From Fodinibius sediminis (GTDB taxonomy: Bacteria > Bacteroidota > Rhodothermia > Balneolales > Balneolaceae): DNA of 64,000 nucleotides. A program made the position numbers and the translations under genes. Within the stretch, counting starts at the first letter, position 1; every line of letters starts with the position of its first letter. The notes below the pieces were generated by a model. That model worked only from the letters and a program-made list of their open reading frames with translations. It did no database searches and had not been told where the DNA came from. The stretch spans positions 62,001 to 126,000 of the forward strand of contig NZ_FXTH01000003.1 in assembly GCF_900182555.1 (NCBI RefSeq). The letters are read 5' to 3'. Shown one piece after another: positions 17,506 through 26,187 of this stretch.

Positions 17506-18258
17506 ATGACCCATCGTTTTTTTTCATTATTGATACTGCTGGTAACGGTGATTATTGTACCGGTTGCAAATGGACAGAATGCCCCTATTGAGGCACTGCT
17601 GATCACGGGCGGTGGCTGGCATGACTTCGAGACGCAGAAAAAACTGCTAACAGAGGGAATTTCTGAACGGCTGGATCACAAAATAGAATGGACTATTGTA
17701 CATGAAGATGAAGGAGATCCTGGGCACCAGGTATCGGTGCTGAAGGAGCCCCACTGGGCCGACAATTATGACGTAGTGGTACATAATACCGGTTTTGCCC
17801 GCGTACGGGATCCGAATTTTGTTGATCAGCTTGTGAAGTATCACAAAGGGACACCGGCAGTGCTTATCCATGCTGCAATACAGAGCTACCGCTTTGCTGA
17901 ACCGTCTGATGGCTGGTTTAAATTCATGGGTTACCAGTCCATGGCTTCGGAGGAAAGCCGAACACTTGAAATTGAGAACATCGCTCCCAAAAATTCGATT
18001 ATGAAAGGGTTTCCAGCGACCTGGACCACCTCCAAAGAAGAAATTTTTATCATGGAGAAAGAATGGGGCGAAATAACGACGCTGGCCCGCGCCTTCGGGG
18101 AAGAGATGCAGGAATTTCAACCGGTAACCTGGACGCATGAGGGCGACAGTACCCGGGTGTTTGCCACTACGCTGGGCCACAGCAATGAAATTTATCAGAA
18201 AAAAGAGTTTCTTGAGATGGTGGCAAATGGACTCCTCTGGGCAGTGGGAGAGTTATAA
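17506..18258 (+). CDS. Secreted ThuA-domain protein
   Basis: This 250-residue exported protein has a signal peptide (FFSLLILLVTVIIVPVANGQ) followed by a ThuA (trehalose-utilisation-like) domain, a class I glutamine-amidotransferase-like fold. Motifs are ALLITGGGWHDFETQKK, YDVVVHNTGFARV, PAVLIHAAIQSYR and WTHEGDSTRVFATTLGHSNE. In Bacteroidetes such proteins are often attached to sugar-related secreted enzymes, but the reaction is not established. The reading frame continues in phase for 60 more sense codons after the TAA, to 18441, with protein-like composition. That extension is noted separately. Confidence 0.85.
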   Translation: MTHRFFSLLILLVTVIIVPVANGQNAPIEALLITGGGWHDFETQKKLLTEGISERLDHKIEWTIVHEDEGDPGHQVSVLKEPHWADNYDVVVHNTGFARVRDPNFVDQLVKYHKGTPAVLIHAAIQSYRFAEPSDGWFKFMGYQSMASEESRTLEIENIAPKNSIMKGFPATWTTSKEEIFIMEKEWGEITTLARAFGEEMQEFQPVTWTHEGDSTRVFATTLGHSNEIYQKKEFLEMVANGLLWAVGEL

Positions 18259-18547
18259 GAGCACCCCGCTCCTCTCCAGAATGCCGGAATCATAAAGCAG
18301 GGGGATGGTTTTCCCGTTGAAGCACCCGGGAATCGGGAATTACCGAATATTTCGCCTGATGACACTTTTGCGTTTATGCCCTTTGATGAAAACCTTTCGT
18401 TCATTGGCTTCAAGGAAAAGGAGGAAAAGGCCCGGCTATGATCGCCAGGGCATACGATTCTGGCAGCTATTGACAGTGGCTCTACAGTCGAACAATGGTG
18501 TCAGCGCCGTTGCCGGTACCTTCCTGAAATGAACAAAGCGGCGACCT

Positions 18548-19054
18548 TCAGGATTTATCATATAAATAAAAAACATAGTCTGTTGGTACTCCCGGATGTC
18601 CCTGCTGTCGCAGCATGGCTGTTATATTTCCCCGGTGATAGGTTCCGTGATTAACTACATGCTGTACCAGTTCGGCTATGGAACATTCCAGCTTGCCATA
18701 TTTTGGATGCTCTATAGACAGGATCACATCGAGGTCCTCCTGTGACCTAAAGAAGGATTCGTATTTGTTAGACATTGCAGTGTATAACGTTTCCATCCCG
18801 CCAAGATCCTGTCCTTCCACCTCCTGTTCGTGCTGCTTGATAAGCACCATTGTCTCTTCTAACGGATCTCCTGTCATAACACTCAACCACATCCCATCGG
18901 TGCGATAGATGTGAGTGATCACCTCTGCGACGGTAGCAAAGACACTGTTGACCTGCTTGCTGTATACTTCTCCCGGCAAATGGTGCAGGTGCTTTAGCAG
19001 GCGATTGTTTGCCCAGTGATGATAATCGTACTGCTGCTTGGCTTTATGTTTCAT
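18548..19054 (-). CDS. DinB family protein
   Basis: This 168-residue four-helix bundle is of the DinB/YfiT superfamily. Metal-binding His residues are visible in AEVITHIYRTDGMW and in QHVVNHGTYHRGNITAMLRQQG, the canonical H...HxxxH arrangement. DinB-fold proteins include thiol transferases (bacillithiol, mycothiol) and damage-inducible proteins. The substrate here is unknown. It is one of three DinB-type genes in the accessory region (others at 27.1 and 38.1 kb). Confidence 0.88.
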   Translation of the reverse strand: MKHKAKQQYDYHHWANNRLLKHLHHLPGEVYSKQVNSVFATVAEVITHIYRTDGMWLSVMTGDPLEETMVLIKQHEQEVEGQDLGGMETLYTAMSNKYESFFRSQEDLDVILSIEHPKYGKLECSIAELVQHVVNHGTYHRGNITAMLRQQGHPGVPTDYVFYLYDKS

Positions 19055-19204
19055 AATGAGATTTATTTTATTTGTTTTTCAATGGAAAAGCATTATAAGA
19101 GGCTATACTGACAACCCTTTGTCAATAAAAGCCAAATAAAATGATCCGGTTAATTCTTCAACTGCGTATATCACTGTAGATAGAATTTACAATAACAAAA
19201 AATA

Positions 19205-19669
19205 ATGACGATGAGATTCAGAAAATATAGGTGTCCTTCTTCCGGGCTCGTCAAGTGGACATGGTTTAACAGGGCCTGCATGCTGCTTTTGGCCGGCATT
19301 ATGATCACCGGGTGCAAGGATTCGGTCACGGACGGGAATGGAGCTGACAAAGATACCCAAACATTTGACCTTGTGCTCGTTGCCGGTGGAAGTAAAGTGG
19401 GTACCGTCTCCACGGCGCGTATAACTCCTGATGATGATGCATACATCGATGAGGGTTTCTTCGTTACGGTGAAAGTGACAGACGAACGTTTTAATGCTCC
19501 CTTTGACATCTATATTAATAACAACAACGGCTACTGCGGCACCTTCGATGTTCGACCCGATGAAAAGGCCGAGATGCCTTGTGACTATGATGATTTTTTA
19601 TCCAACCCCACCGAGTTAACCGTTACCGATGAAAACGGGGATGGGGAAAGTGCCCGGCCGGCCTCCTAG
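19205..19669 (+). CDS. Small lipoprotein of unknown function
   Basis: This 154-residue protein has a lipobox near residue 37 (LLLAGIMITGCKDS). The mature part is acidic: VTDGNGADKDTQTFDLVLVAGG, a beta-strand-rich stretch (GFFVTVKVTDERFNAPFDIYINNNNGYCGTFDV) and two further Cys (C in GYCGTF and MPCDYDD) that could form a disulfide. I do not recognise the family. It stands alone, with about 790 bp of gene-free DNA after it. Confidence 0.65.
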   Translation: MTMRFRKYRCPSSGLVKWTWFNRACMLLLAGIMITGCKDSVTDGNGADKDTQTFDLVLVAGGSKVGTVSTARITPDDDAYIDEGFFVTVKVTDERFNAPFDIYINNNNGYCGTFDVRPDEKAEMPCDYDDFLSNPTELTVTDENGDGESARPAS

Positions 19670-20461
19670 AAGTATAACCCGGTCGTCAGCATGGCCATCC
19701 CAGCTGGATAATTTTCTCTGGCAGCTCAGGAGAGGTCTCTCCGGCCTATAGGCACCAGTAAATAGCACAGCATTTCAGTTGATGAGTACGGTATTGCATC
19801 CCATACTTCTTCCTTCCCGGTGATCCTGGCCGGTCCGGTGTTCTGCCGCTCTCATTTCTTTTATAGCCAAGATCGCCCTTCTCTTCCTCTCAGGAGCTAT
19901 TTAAGGTAGGATAGTTATTTTTTTGGCAGTCATGGCAAAAAAATGTATCAACGCTTTCTTTTCTGCACAAAAAAATTAAAAAAAGCGACTTTTTGCTAAG
20001 ATTATTTAAACAGATTTCATTATAATAGTTAAGATTTCGTTTACCAAGTGACTACCCGGAAAATGATTGCGGGCAGAGAAGAAGCTTGGGGATATTAAAT
20101 TAGGTATTTAGCAAGAGGGTAACCTGCTCTCAGATTCATATTTATGGGGGCTAATTTATTTCCCGGCGGGTTGCCCAGGGTACGCATATTAGCTGTATAA
20201 ACGTCAGGTCAGTAATTCTTACGCCCAAACCGGATGGACAACGGTTCAAGTTGGCAAAAAGCAACGTGATAGAAAGCGAGGGTAAGCCAGATATTTTATT
20301 AATGGCATAAGAAAGCTGTAGCAAAGAGTCGTTGCATTCCAGAACGCAGTGCAAAAAATATTTTGTGAAAGAGGGAACAAAAAAGGCACTGTGGTCTTAA
20401 AGCAACGACTATTTAAATAATAAAATATAATTCAAGCAATTCTATTTGCATTCTTAATTCT
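19670..20461. other. Gene-free stretch
   Basis: About 790 bp, AT-rich in the middle (19,915-20,040). I see no convincing gene, RNA or repeat. The 67-codon minus-strand frame at 20151-20354 lacks coding character. The right end must hold the promoter of the AraC-type gene. Confidence 0.5.
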
Positions 20462-21355
20462 ATGGCACTTTATTTACTGTATGGGGATGGAGCACATAAT
20501 ATTACGACAATTAACTCACGAACCGTTACTGCCATGCCTGAGCCCAGCAGGGGAAAATCCAAGGAGCTGCTCAATACCCATGACGGGGGGGAGAAGTATG
20601 ATTACTCCAAATGCATGCCTTCTGAAGATCTTCAGTATTTTATTGAGTACTACTGGTTCATGGACTGGAACCTGGAGGGCGATTCGTATAAGCAGGAAAT
20701 CAAGTCATACCCCTCGGTGCACCTTGTCCTTGAGAAGGGAAACAGCTGGATCTGGGGAGTTGTAACAAGCAATTTCAGGCGTACTATCAAAGGAGAAGGA
20801 AGTGCGGTAGGGATCAAATTTCGGCCCGGAGGCTTCTACCCTTTCTATGAGTCGCCGGTCTCGGCTATCTCCGACGGGGTGCTTGATCCCGGAAAGGTAT
20901 TTGATACGGATATAACAAAACTTGAGGAAGACATTATTTCCCCTGACAGCAGGGATAAGGCGGTCAAACGGACTGAGCATTTTCTGCGCGAGCATTTGCC
21001 CGAACGGGATGAGCGGATTGATAGAGTGAATAATCTTATCGAGGCGGTGAAGAATGATGAGCGCCTCATCAACGTCGATCAGCTGGTAGACCGTATGGCC
21101 ATTAGCAAGCGCTCGCTCAAAAAACTGTTCAAGTGGTACGTCGGCGTCTCGCCCCAGTGGATTATTAAGCGGTTCCGAATACACGAGGTCGCAAAAAAAA
21201 TTGCGGACAAGGAAAATCCGGCCGACTGGATCGAACTGGCGCTCGGGCTGGGTTACTATGACCAGGCGCATTTCATTAAAGATTTTAAGACGTTTATGGG
21301 AAAGACTCCCACAGAATACGCCCGTAGCATACGACCGGGCGATCATCGCTGGTAG
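20462..21355 (+). CDS. AraC family regulator with DUF6597-type N-terminus
   Basis: This protein of up to 297 residues has the 'PSEDLQYFIEYYWFMDWNL' opening and 'HLVLEKGNSWIWGVVTSNFRRTIKGEGSAVGIKFRPGGFYPF' of the DUF6597 sensory domain. Two helix-turn-helix motifs follow, typical of AraC/XylS: VDQLVDRMAISKRSLKKLFKWYVGVSPQWIIKRFR and PADWIELALGLGYYDQAHFIKDFKTFMGKTPTEY. The first ~24 residues do not look conserved, so ATG at 20534 is an alternative start. No target is obvious. The next gene on the same strand encodes a Dabb-type lipoprotein. Confidence 0.85.
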   Translation: MALYLLYGDGAHNITTINSRTVTAMPEPSRGKSKELLNTHDGGEKYDYSKCMPSEDLQYFIEYYWFMDWNLEGDSYKQEIKSYPSVHLVLEKGNSWIWGVVTSNFRRTIKGEGSAVGIKFRPGGFYPFYESPVSAISDGVLDPGKVFDTDITKLEEDIISPDSRDKAVKRTEHFLREHLPERDERIDRVNNLIEAVKNDERLINVDQLVDRMAISKRSLKKLFKWYVGVSPQWIIKRFRIHEVAKKIADKENPADWIELALGLGYYDQAHFIKDFKTFMGKTPTEYARSIRPGDHRW

Positions 21356-21583
21356 GGTTCCTGCCTATGGTTGCTGGAAAAAGGGATTGTATTTTAGCAG
21401 TTCGTTGAAATGCAGGGAAGCATTGTCTTATCCAGTTTTCATTATCAGGGCTGATACTGAAAATAGCTGGCAATGGCTGTTTCCCCCTCCGGACATGGAT
21501 CCCCACCCCCTCTGTAAAAAGTGCTGTTTAACCTTGCAAAAGAGGCTACAAGATGTATCTTGTTAGCTGTGAAAAATAATCAA

Positions 21584-22048
21584 ATGTCCAGTAAATTTTA
21601 TACGAGCAAGCCGATGAATGTATTCCCTTTGCCATCACATATTTTTATTGTAAGCCTAATTTTAGCAGGTTTGGCAGCCTGCCAGCCAACTGTTGAGCAA
21701 ACAGAAACTCAAACCCCAGAAACGACGACCAATATGCTGCAGCATACTGTATATTTTTATTTGAATGACGATGTGACTCCGGAGGAGCAAGAACAGTTTG
21801 AGTCGGGATTAAAGAAACTTCTTGCCATAGATGAGATTCATAAAGCAGAACTCGGGGTGCCTGCCCAGACACCGGAACGGGACGTCACCGACCATTCTTT
21901 TGGCTATTCTATTTTCGCCTGGTTTGAAACCATGGAAGATTATGAGATTTATGCTGAACACCCGGTGCATATGGAATTTATCGAGAAATACAGCGATCTC
22001 TGGTCTGAAGTTCGAGTCTATGATTCTGATCTCATAGAAGTGCGCTAA
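21584..22048 (+). CDS. Dabb-domain (stress-responsive A/B barrel) lipoprotein
   Basis: This is a lipoprotein of about 154 residues. The signal and lipobox LILAGLAAC put the lipidated Cys near residue 33, and a Thr/Glu/Pro-rich linker follows. The Dabb domain runs MLQHTVYFYLNDDVTPEEQEQFESGLKKLL, then FGYSIFAWFETMEDYEIYAEHPVHMEFIEKY. The C-terminal 'Y..HP.H..F' and 'V.D(Y/S)' pattern is diagnostic. The domain is a dimeric alpha+beta barrel seen in stress and polyketide-type proteins. Start codons at 21521, 21584 and 21614 are in frame; the middle one gives a normal signal peptide. Confidence 0.75.
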   Translation: MSSKFYTSKPMNVFPLPSHIFIVSLILAGLAACQPTVEQTETQTPETTTNMLQHTVYFYLNDDVTPEEQEQFESGLKKLLAIDEIHKAELGVPAQTPERDVTDHSFGYSIFAWFETMEDYEIYAEHPVHMEFIEKYSDLWSEVRVYDSDLIEVR

Positions 22049-22139
22049 CAACAGGCAGTCACCGTTTGAAGGCCATCACCCCTGTTATGTCAGCTGTTTC
22101 AAATGAGCCTGGATAATGGGGTTGGGTGGCTGAGTCGCG

Positions 22140-22667
22140 TTATGACAGACCTGGTCCTGTATTGATTGGGATCCATATCTGGATATCTCCTTTACCGCGC
22201 CGGGGGTCAAATTCCCTGCCATACCGTTCGAAAAAGAAATCGATATCCTCCGGGCTGGTGGTATATTCTGTCTGTGGAATCCATTCCTTGTAAATAGCGT
22301 CACAGGTGGTCCGAATGTCGGTAACACTCCCCCTGTGTTCGAATATGGCGTAGGCGTGAGAGGCAAGCTGTTTTATGGAAATATGATTTGGCAGTGAAGG
22401 GAGATCCCAGTTGCCCGAGATCTCCACCCCGCAAGTATATTCGAGACCGCCTTCAGCACCCGGATCAGAGCATAATCCGTAGGTTATATCCTTGTTGGGT
22501 ATGGGCAACCGGAGCAGCAGCCTGTTGAATTCGTCCCACAGGCTGGTAACTTCAAAAGGTCCACAGGAAGGATACTCCCTACTCAGTCCGGCAATGAGCA
22601 TCGGCTTGTAATTATCGATTATTTGAACAGGGGTTACAGTGATATGATCTGCAGTTTTGTTATCCAT
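22140..22667 (-). CDS. GyrI-like / AraC effector-binding domain protein
   Basis: This 175-residue protein is of the SOUL/GyrI-like fold that senses small ligands. It begins VTPVQIIDNYKPMLIAGLSREY. YGLCSDPGAEGGLEYTCGVEI and LASHAYAIFEHRGSVTDIRTTCDAIYKEWIP follow, then FERYGREFDPRRGKGDIQIWIPI. The closing '(E)IWIPI' with a preceding Glu/Asp-rich loop is diagnostic. No DNA-binding domain is present, so it is a stand-alone effector-binding protein. It is the last member of a nine-gene minus-strand run. Confidence 0.85.
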   Translation of the reverse strand: MDNKTADHITVTPVQIIDNYKPMLIAGLSREYPSCGPFEVTSLWDEFNRLLLRLPIPNKDITYGLCSDPGAEGGLEYTCGVEISGNWDLPSLPNHISIKQLASHAYAIFEHRGSVTDIRTTCDAIYKEWIPQTEYTTSPEDIDFFFERYGREFDPRRGKGDIQIWIPINTGPGLS

Positions 22668-22704
22668 ACTGTTCTAATTATGACTTTGGCATTGTGCAGT
22701 ATCT

Positions 22705-22953
22705 TCAGGGAAGAACTTCCATGTCATAGCCGAAACGGTTTACTATTTCTCGGATCGTTGATTCATGGAGTCTGGAAGTCGGATGCTCAACACGCAAAAC
22801 GCTGTCACAATCCTCAAGGTCGATGCTTGGATCGCTGCCGGGGACCGTTTCGCGTATGACGCTTAGAATGGACTTTGCCTCCGATCTCTTGTCTATATTT
22901 GTTTTATAAACTTCGATCATATTCATATCGTCGTAAAAAGCAAGCTGTTTCAT
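22705..22953 (-). CDS. Small ferredoxin-fold-like (HMA-related) protein, paralogue of the 33.2 kb gene
   Basis: This protein of up to 82 residues has IEVYKTNIDKRSEAKSILSVI, then SIDLEDCDSVLRVE, then IREIVNRFGYDMEVL. The beta-alpha-beta-beta-alpha-beta layout and the 'V.KTNI' / 'LRVE' strands recall heavy-metal-associated domains. The CxxC metal motif is missing. It aligns along its whole length with the protein at 33226-33450, with identical KTNI, SIDL, D and LRVE blocks. In-frame ATGs at 22926 and 22920 fit that paralogue's start better than 22953. It lies 37 bp upstream of the GyrI-like gene. The function is unknown. Confidence 0.7.
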   Translation of the reverse strand: MKQLAFYDDMNMIEVYKTNIDKRSEAKSILSVIRETVPGSDPSIDLEDCDSVLRVEHPTSRLHESTIREIVNRFGYDMEVLP

Positions 22954-23171
22954 TCCTGTTGTTCCAGGTTAAGCTGTTGGCACTTGGGGATTCTTATTTA
23001 GATACCCGTGAGGATGTTGTTGTAACTAATATTAATGTGGCCACCTTTTGCGGGACGGCCCTGATCGGGGAGGCCCTGCTTCTGAGGCGTATGGCTCGCG
23101 GTGAAGGTATAAGCCCGACCAGTGAGAGTGCGACATCAAAAAATATGATCGTAATATGTTTTTATTATGAC

Positions 23172-24101
23172 TTAGGCCGACCGGTACGCCTCACGCAGCT
23201 TGTCAAGGTCAAACTTTTTCATCTGCAGGAAAGCTTTTGTTACTTGTTTTACCTTTTCAGGGTTGGGATCGTTCAGCATTTCCGAAAGCTGAACCGGCGA
23301 GACCTGCCATGACACTCCGAACTTGTCTTTCAGCCAGCCGCACTGTTCGGCCTCTGGTACGGTAGAGAGACTCCAAAAATGATCTATTTCTTCCTGTGTT
23401 TTGCACTGAATCATCAGCGAAATGGCTTCGCTGAAAGTAAAGTCAGCATAGTCGGGAGAACTGTCCATGGCCATAAATACTTCCCCGTTGTTGAGGCAAA
23501 ACTGGGAATGCATGACCGTTCCTTCCGGCTGATTTTCGCCTGCACCATATCGAAGAATCCCGGTGATATCCGAATCATCAAATAGAGAAGTATACAGGTT
23601 TATGGCTTCTTCGGCCTGCCCTTCGTTGCTGACAAACATCAGTGAAGGGGTAATTTTTTGCCCGTGTACATCCTCAAGCCGGCCCAAAGAAATTTGCCAG
23701 CTCAACCCATACTTATCTTTGGTCCAGCCATATTTTTCGCTCCAGCCATATTCTTTCAGGGGCATCAGGGGAGTTCCCCCTTCAGATAACTGCTGCCACA
23801 GGCTATCAACTTCGGTTTCCGACTCGCAGGTAACAAAGAATGAGATGGCCGGTGTGAAACTGAAATGCGGCCCTCCATTCAGAGCGATTAATTTTAGCCC
23901 GGCCAGTTCAAAATCCACGGTCATGACGGTACCGGCTTCCTGTCCATGTATTTCGTATCCTTCTTCTGTATACCGGCTTGTATTCGCAATCTTCGAGTCG
24001 TCAAAGATGGAGGTATAAAATGTAGCCGCTTCCTCGGCCTGGTCATCAAACCAGAGGTGCGGGATTATTTTCTGGATTCTGTTATTGTCTGTAGATGTCA
24101 T
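23172..24101 (-). CDS. Two-domain PhnB-like VOC protein
   Basis: This 309-residue protein has two tandem 3-demethylubiquinone-methyltransferase-like (PhnB/VOC) domains. The first starts KIIPHLWFDDQAEEAATFYTSIFDDS and the second TPSLMFVSNEGQAEEAINLYTSLFDDS. Each ends with the 'G W..DK(Y/F)G(L/V)SWQ(I/V)' strand. Despite the old family name these are not methyltransferases. The VOC fold binds a metal or small ligand in enzymes and in resistance proteins. The C-terminal tail (DPNPEKVKQVTKAFLQMKKFDLDKL) is the usual one for this double-domain type. It is part of the minus-strand cluster. Confidence 0.9.
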   Translation of the reverse strand: MTSTDNNRIQKIIPHLWFDDQAEEAATFYTSIFDDSKIANTSRYTEEGYEIHGQEAGTVMTVDFELAGLKLIALNGGPHFSFTPAISFFVTCESETEVDSLWQQLSEGGTPLMPLKEYGWSEKYGWTKDKYGLSWQISLGRLEDVHGQKITPSLMFVSNEGQAEEAINLYTSLFDDSDITGILRYGAGENQPEGTVMHSQFCLNNGEVFMAMDSSPDYADFTFSEAISLMIQCKTQEEIDHFWSLSTVPEAEQCGWLKDKFGVSWQVSPVQLSEMLNDPNPEKVKQVTKAFLQMKKFDLDKLREAYRSA

Positions 24102-24237
24102 GATTCAACCTCTTGGTTTCTTGTGATAATGTTGATTTAGGTCGGCGTTAGCCTATCCAGCGAAGAGTTTTATTTGCAGGCTAAGCCTTTTCTCATATTC
24201 TTCTAATCTTTTCCGGTATTACTCTTCAGGATCGCAT

Positions 24238-24993
24238 TCACAGAGGGGAGGCGGAATTTTGAACTGCCGCCCTCCTCTCAAAAGCGGACGCCCGTCCCCG
24301 GGGTTCTTCCCACTCTTCCTGTCGGCCCAGGGCTGTGAGGTCAAGGAAGTAGCAGGCGCCCCCCACTTGTTCAACCCCCCGGGCATAGGTGGAATAGGTA
24401 TGGTACACGGTGTCTTCGATTCGCAGGAAACAGCTGATCCCCGGCCGTTCACCCTCTGTGGGGTAACCGAGGTGCTTCAGCGTGGCCTGGTCTCGGTAGT
24501 TATAGGAAACCGGCCTGACGGATTCATCCAGTGTAATATGAAAATCGTAGTTGAAGCCTGAGCCATAAGATGAATACCAGGGCAGGGTCCAGCCCATCCT
24601 TTTTTTGAAGGAAATTATTTTTGAAATGGGAGCCCGCGAAACCAGCACAAGTGTGGTCGTCCGCTTGTGCAGATGGTTAAGATGTCCCCGTGCAACATGG
24701 TCAGCCCAGGCGGAACAGCTGGAGCACCCCTCCGCCCAGTCCGGATGAAACATAAAGTGATAAACTATGAGCTGCCGGCGGCCTTTGAACAGGTCGAGCA
24801 GACGGACTTTTCCGCCGGGTGCTTCGAGGGTATAATCATTCTTTATCTCCACCATGGGAAGGTTGCGGCGGTCAGCATTGAGACGATCGCGGCTCCGGGT
24901 TAGTGCTTTTTCCCTGACAAGCAGCTCTTTGCGCGCCTTTAGCCATTCTTCTCGTGAGACAATTTCCGGAAGCAGAGTGTTGGTGTTTTTCAT
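24238..24993 (-). CDS. DUF899 family thioredoxin-like protein (first copy)
   Basis: This 251-residue protein is of the DUF899 family, a thioredoxin-fold relative. It has VSREEWLKARKELLVREKALTRSRDRLNADRRNLPMVEI, then LLDLFKGRRQLIVYHFMF and EGCSSCSAWADHV. The CxxC pair (CSSC) is in the peroxiredoxin-like position. The end has YHTYSTYARGVEQV and YFLDLTALGRQEEWEEPRG. Function is unproven; an antioxidant or dithiol role is often guessed. A paralogue with a CKGC pair lies at 25418-26089, separated only by a VOC gene. Confidence 0.88.
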   Translation of the reverse strand: MKNTNTLLPEIVSREEWLKARKELLVREKALTRSRDRLNADRRNLPMVEIKNDYTLEAPGGKVRLLDLFKGRRQLIVYHFMFHPDWAEGCSSCSAWADHVARGHLNHLHKRTTTLVLVSRAPISKIISFKKRMGWTLPWYSSYGSGFNYDFHITLDESVRPVSYNYRDQATLKHLGYPTEGERPGISCFLRIEDTVYHTYSTYARGVEQVGGACYFLDLTALGRQEEWEEPRGRASAFERRAAVQNSASPL

Positions 24994-25008
24994 GGTGATC
25001 GTTTAGTA

Positions 25009-25431
25009 TTAGTGTTCCATGGGTTGGAAGAGATCGAACTTGTTGCCGTATAGATCGATGAATCCTGCTCCTTTTCCGCCGGGTACCTCTTGAGGTTCAT
25101 TTAAAAAGGAGACGCCCCGGGCCTTCATTGCTTTGTAATCCCGTTCAATGTCATCGGTCTCAAACATCACCAGGGCCATTACAGGTGATTTCCCGATGCG
25201 GGACTGCTTACCGGGATCATCGACGTGATGCAGTTCAAGTACCGTTTCACATTCTTTGCTTGGGGCTACGGTCAGGTAGCGCCATCCCGGCGAAAAATTA
25301 ATGTCTGCCCGGATGGCAAACCCCAGCGTCTGGGTATAAAATTCCCGGGCTTCATCCAGCTCTTTTACCGGAATGCTTAGTTGTCTTGATTTGATAATCA
25401 TGGGGGTTGTTCTTTCATTATTCATACTCAT
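25009..25431 (-). CDS. VOC family (glyoxalase-like) protein
   Basis: This protein of up to 140 residues has a single VOC domain: SRQLSIPVKELDEAREFYTQTLGFAIRADINF, then WRYLTVAPS, VLELHH, and DIERDYKAMKARGVSFLNEPQEVPGGKGAGFIDLYGNKFDLFQP. His/Glu metal ligands of the glyoxalase type are plausible (LELHH; GNKFDLFQ). Its start overlaps the end of the upstream DUF899 gene by 14 bases (ATGAGTATGAATAATG), an arrangement that suggests translational coupling. A second Met at 25401 fits the family start better. Confidence 0.87.
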   Translation of the reverse strand: MSMNNERTTPMIIKSRQLSIPVKELDEAREFYTQTLGFAIRADINFSPGWRYLTVAPSKECETVLELHHVDDPGKQSRIGKSPVMALVMFETDDIERDYKAMKARGVSFLNEPQEVPGGKGAGFIDLYGNKFDLFQPMEH

Positions 25432-26089
25432 CGTGCATCCTCCACCACTGGTAGGGCGGTGTCTGCGGCCAGCCTTCCGGAGAGTCCTCCCAGCTTTCCT
25501 GTCGTCCGTAGGGAGTCAGGTCAAGCAGTTTGAAATTAGTATCAAACAGCTCTGCCCCGCGTGCGGTGGTGTAGTATGTGCGGTATATGTTATTTGCATC
25601 GTCACGGATAAAGACATTAACGGCGAAACCCTTGCCTGCATCAAAAGTGTCGGCAAATCGACGGGCCGGATCAGTGTACCACGGTGCATTCCAGTTCATT
25701 CGCTGCTGTAATGCCAGAATTTCTTCCTGGGGTGCGGGCGAGGTAAACACAAAGGAGGTATCTCGGGCGGCTACATGTGCCAGGTTATGACCAATATTAT
25801 CCATGACCATAGAACACCCCTTGCAGGGGGCTGCCCCGGGTTCGAGCATGGCACTGTAGACGATAAGCTGCCGTCGGCCGTGAAACAGGTCGATTAGTGA
25901 GATCTGCCCCTCGGGGCCTGCAAAGTGATAGGTACTTTGAACGGCAACCATGGGTAATCGCCGGCGCTCCGCATTGAGCTTGTCGTGCTGGCGGGTCAGC
26001 TCTTTTTCTTTCTCCAGCAGTTTTCTGCGGGCTTTCTGCCATTCCTGCTGTGATACCACATTGGGGAGTGAGTATTGTACGCTATCCAT
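25418..26089 (-). CDS. DUF899 family thioredoxin-like protein (second copy)
   Basis: This 223-residue DUF899 protein is homologous to the 24238-24993 product over its length. Shared blocks are 'Q(E)EW.KAR..LL..EK.LTR..D.LNAERR.LPMV', 'LIDLFHGRRQLIVYSAML' and the end block 'LLDLTPYGRQESWEDSP'. Its Cys pair is CKGC (APCKGCSMVMDNIGH). The middle and C-terminus are shorter than in the first copy. The stop overlaps the next VOC gene start. The two DUF899 genes flanking a VOC gene suggest local duplication followed by divergence. Confidence 0.87.
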   Translation of the reverse strand: MDSVQYSLPNVVSQQEWQKARRKLLEKEKELTRQHDKLNAERRRLPMVAVQSTYHFAGPEGQISLIDLFHGRRQLIVYSAMLEPGAAPCKGCSMVMDNIGHNLAHVAARDTSFVFTSPAPQEEILALQQRMNWNAPWYTDPARRFADTFDAGKGFAVNVFIRDDANNIYRTYYTTARGAELFDTNFKLLDLTPYGRQESWEDSPEGWPQTPPYQWWRMHDEYE

Positions 26090-26187
26090 ATGACGACCTT
26101 TTTAATTATTTAATCCATGTGTTAATTGTCCAGAGGTGGCTGGCTGTTAACGAAATTCTTCCGCTATCCGGCAGCCCCCATCCAGTT

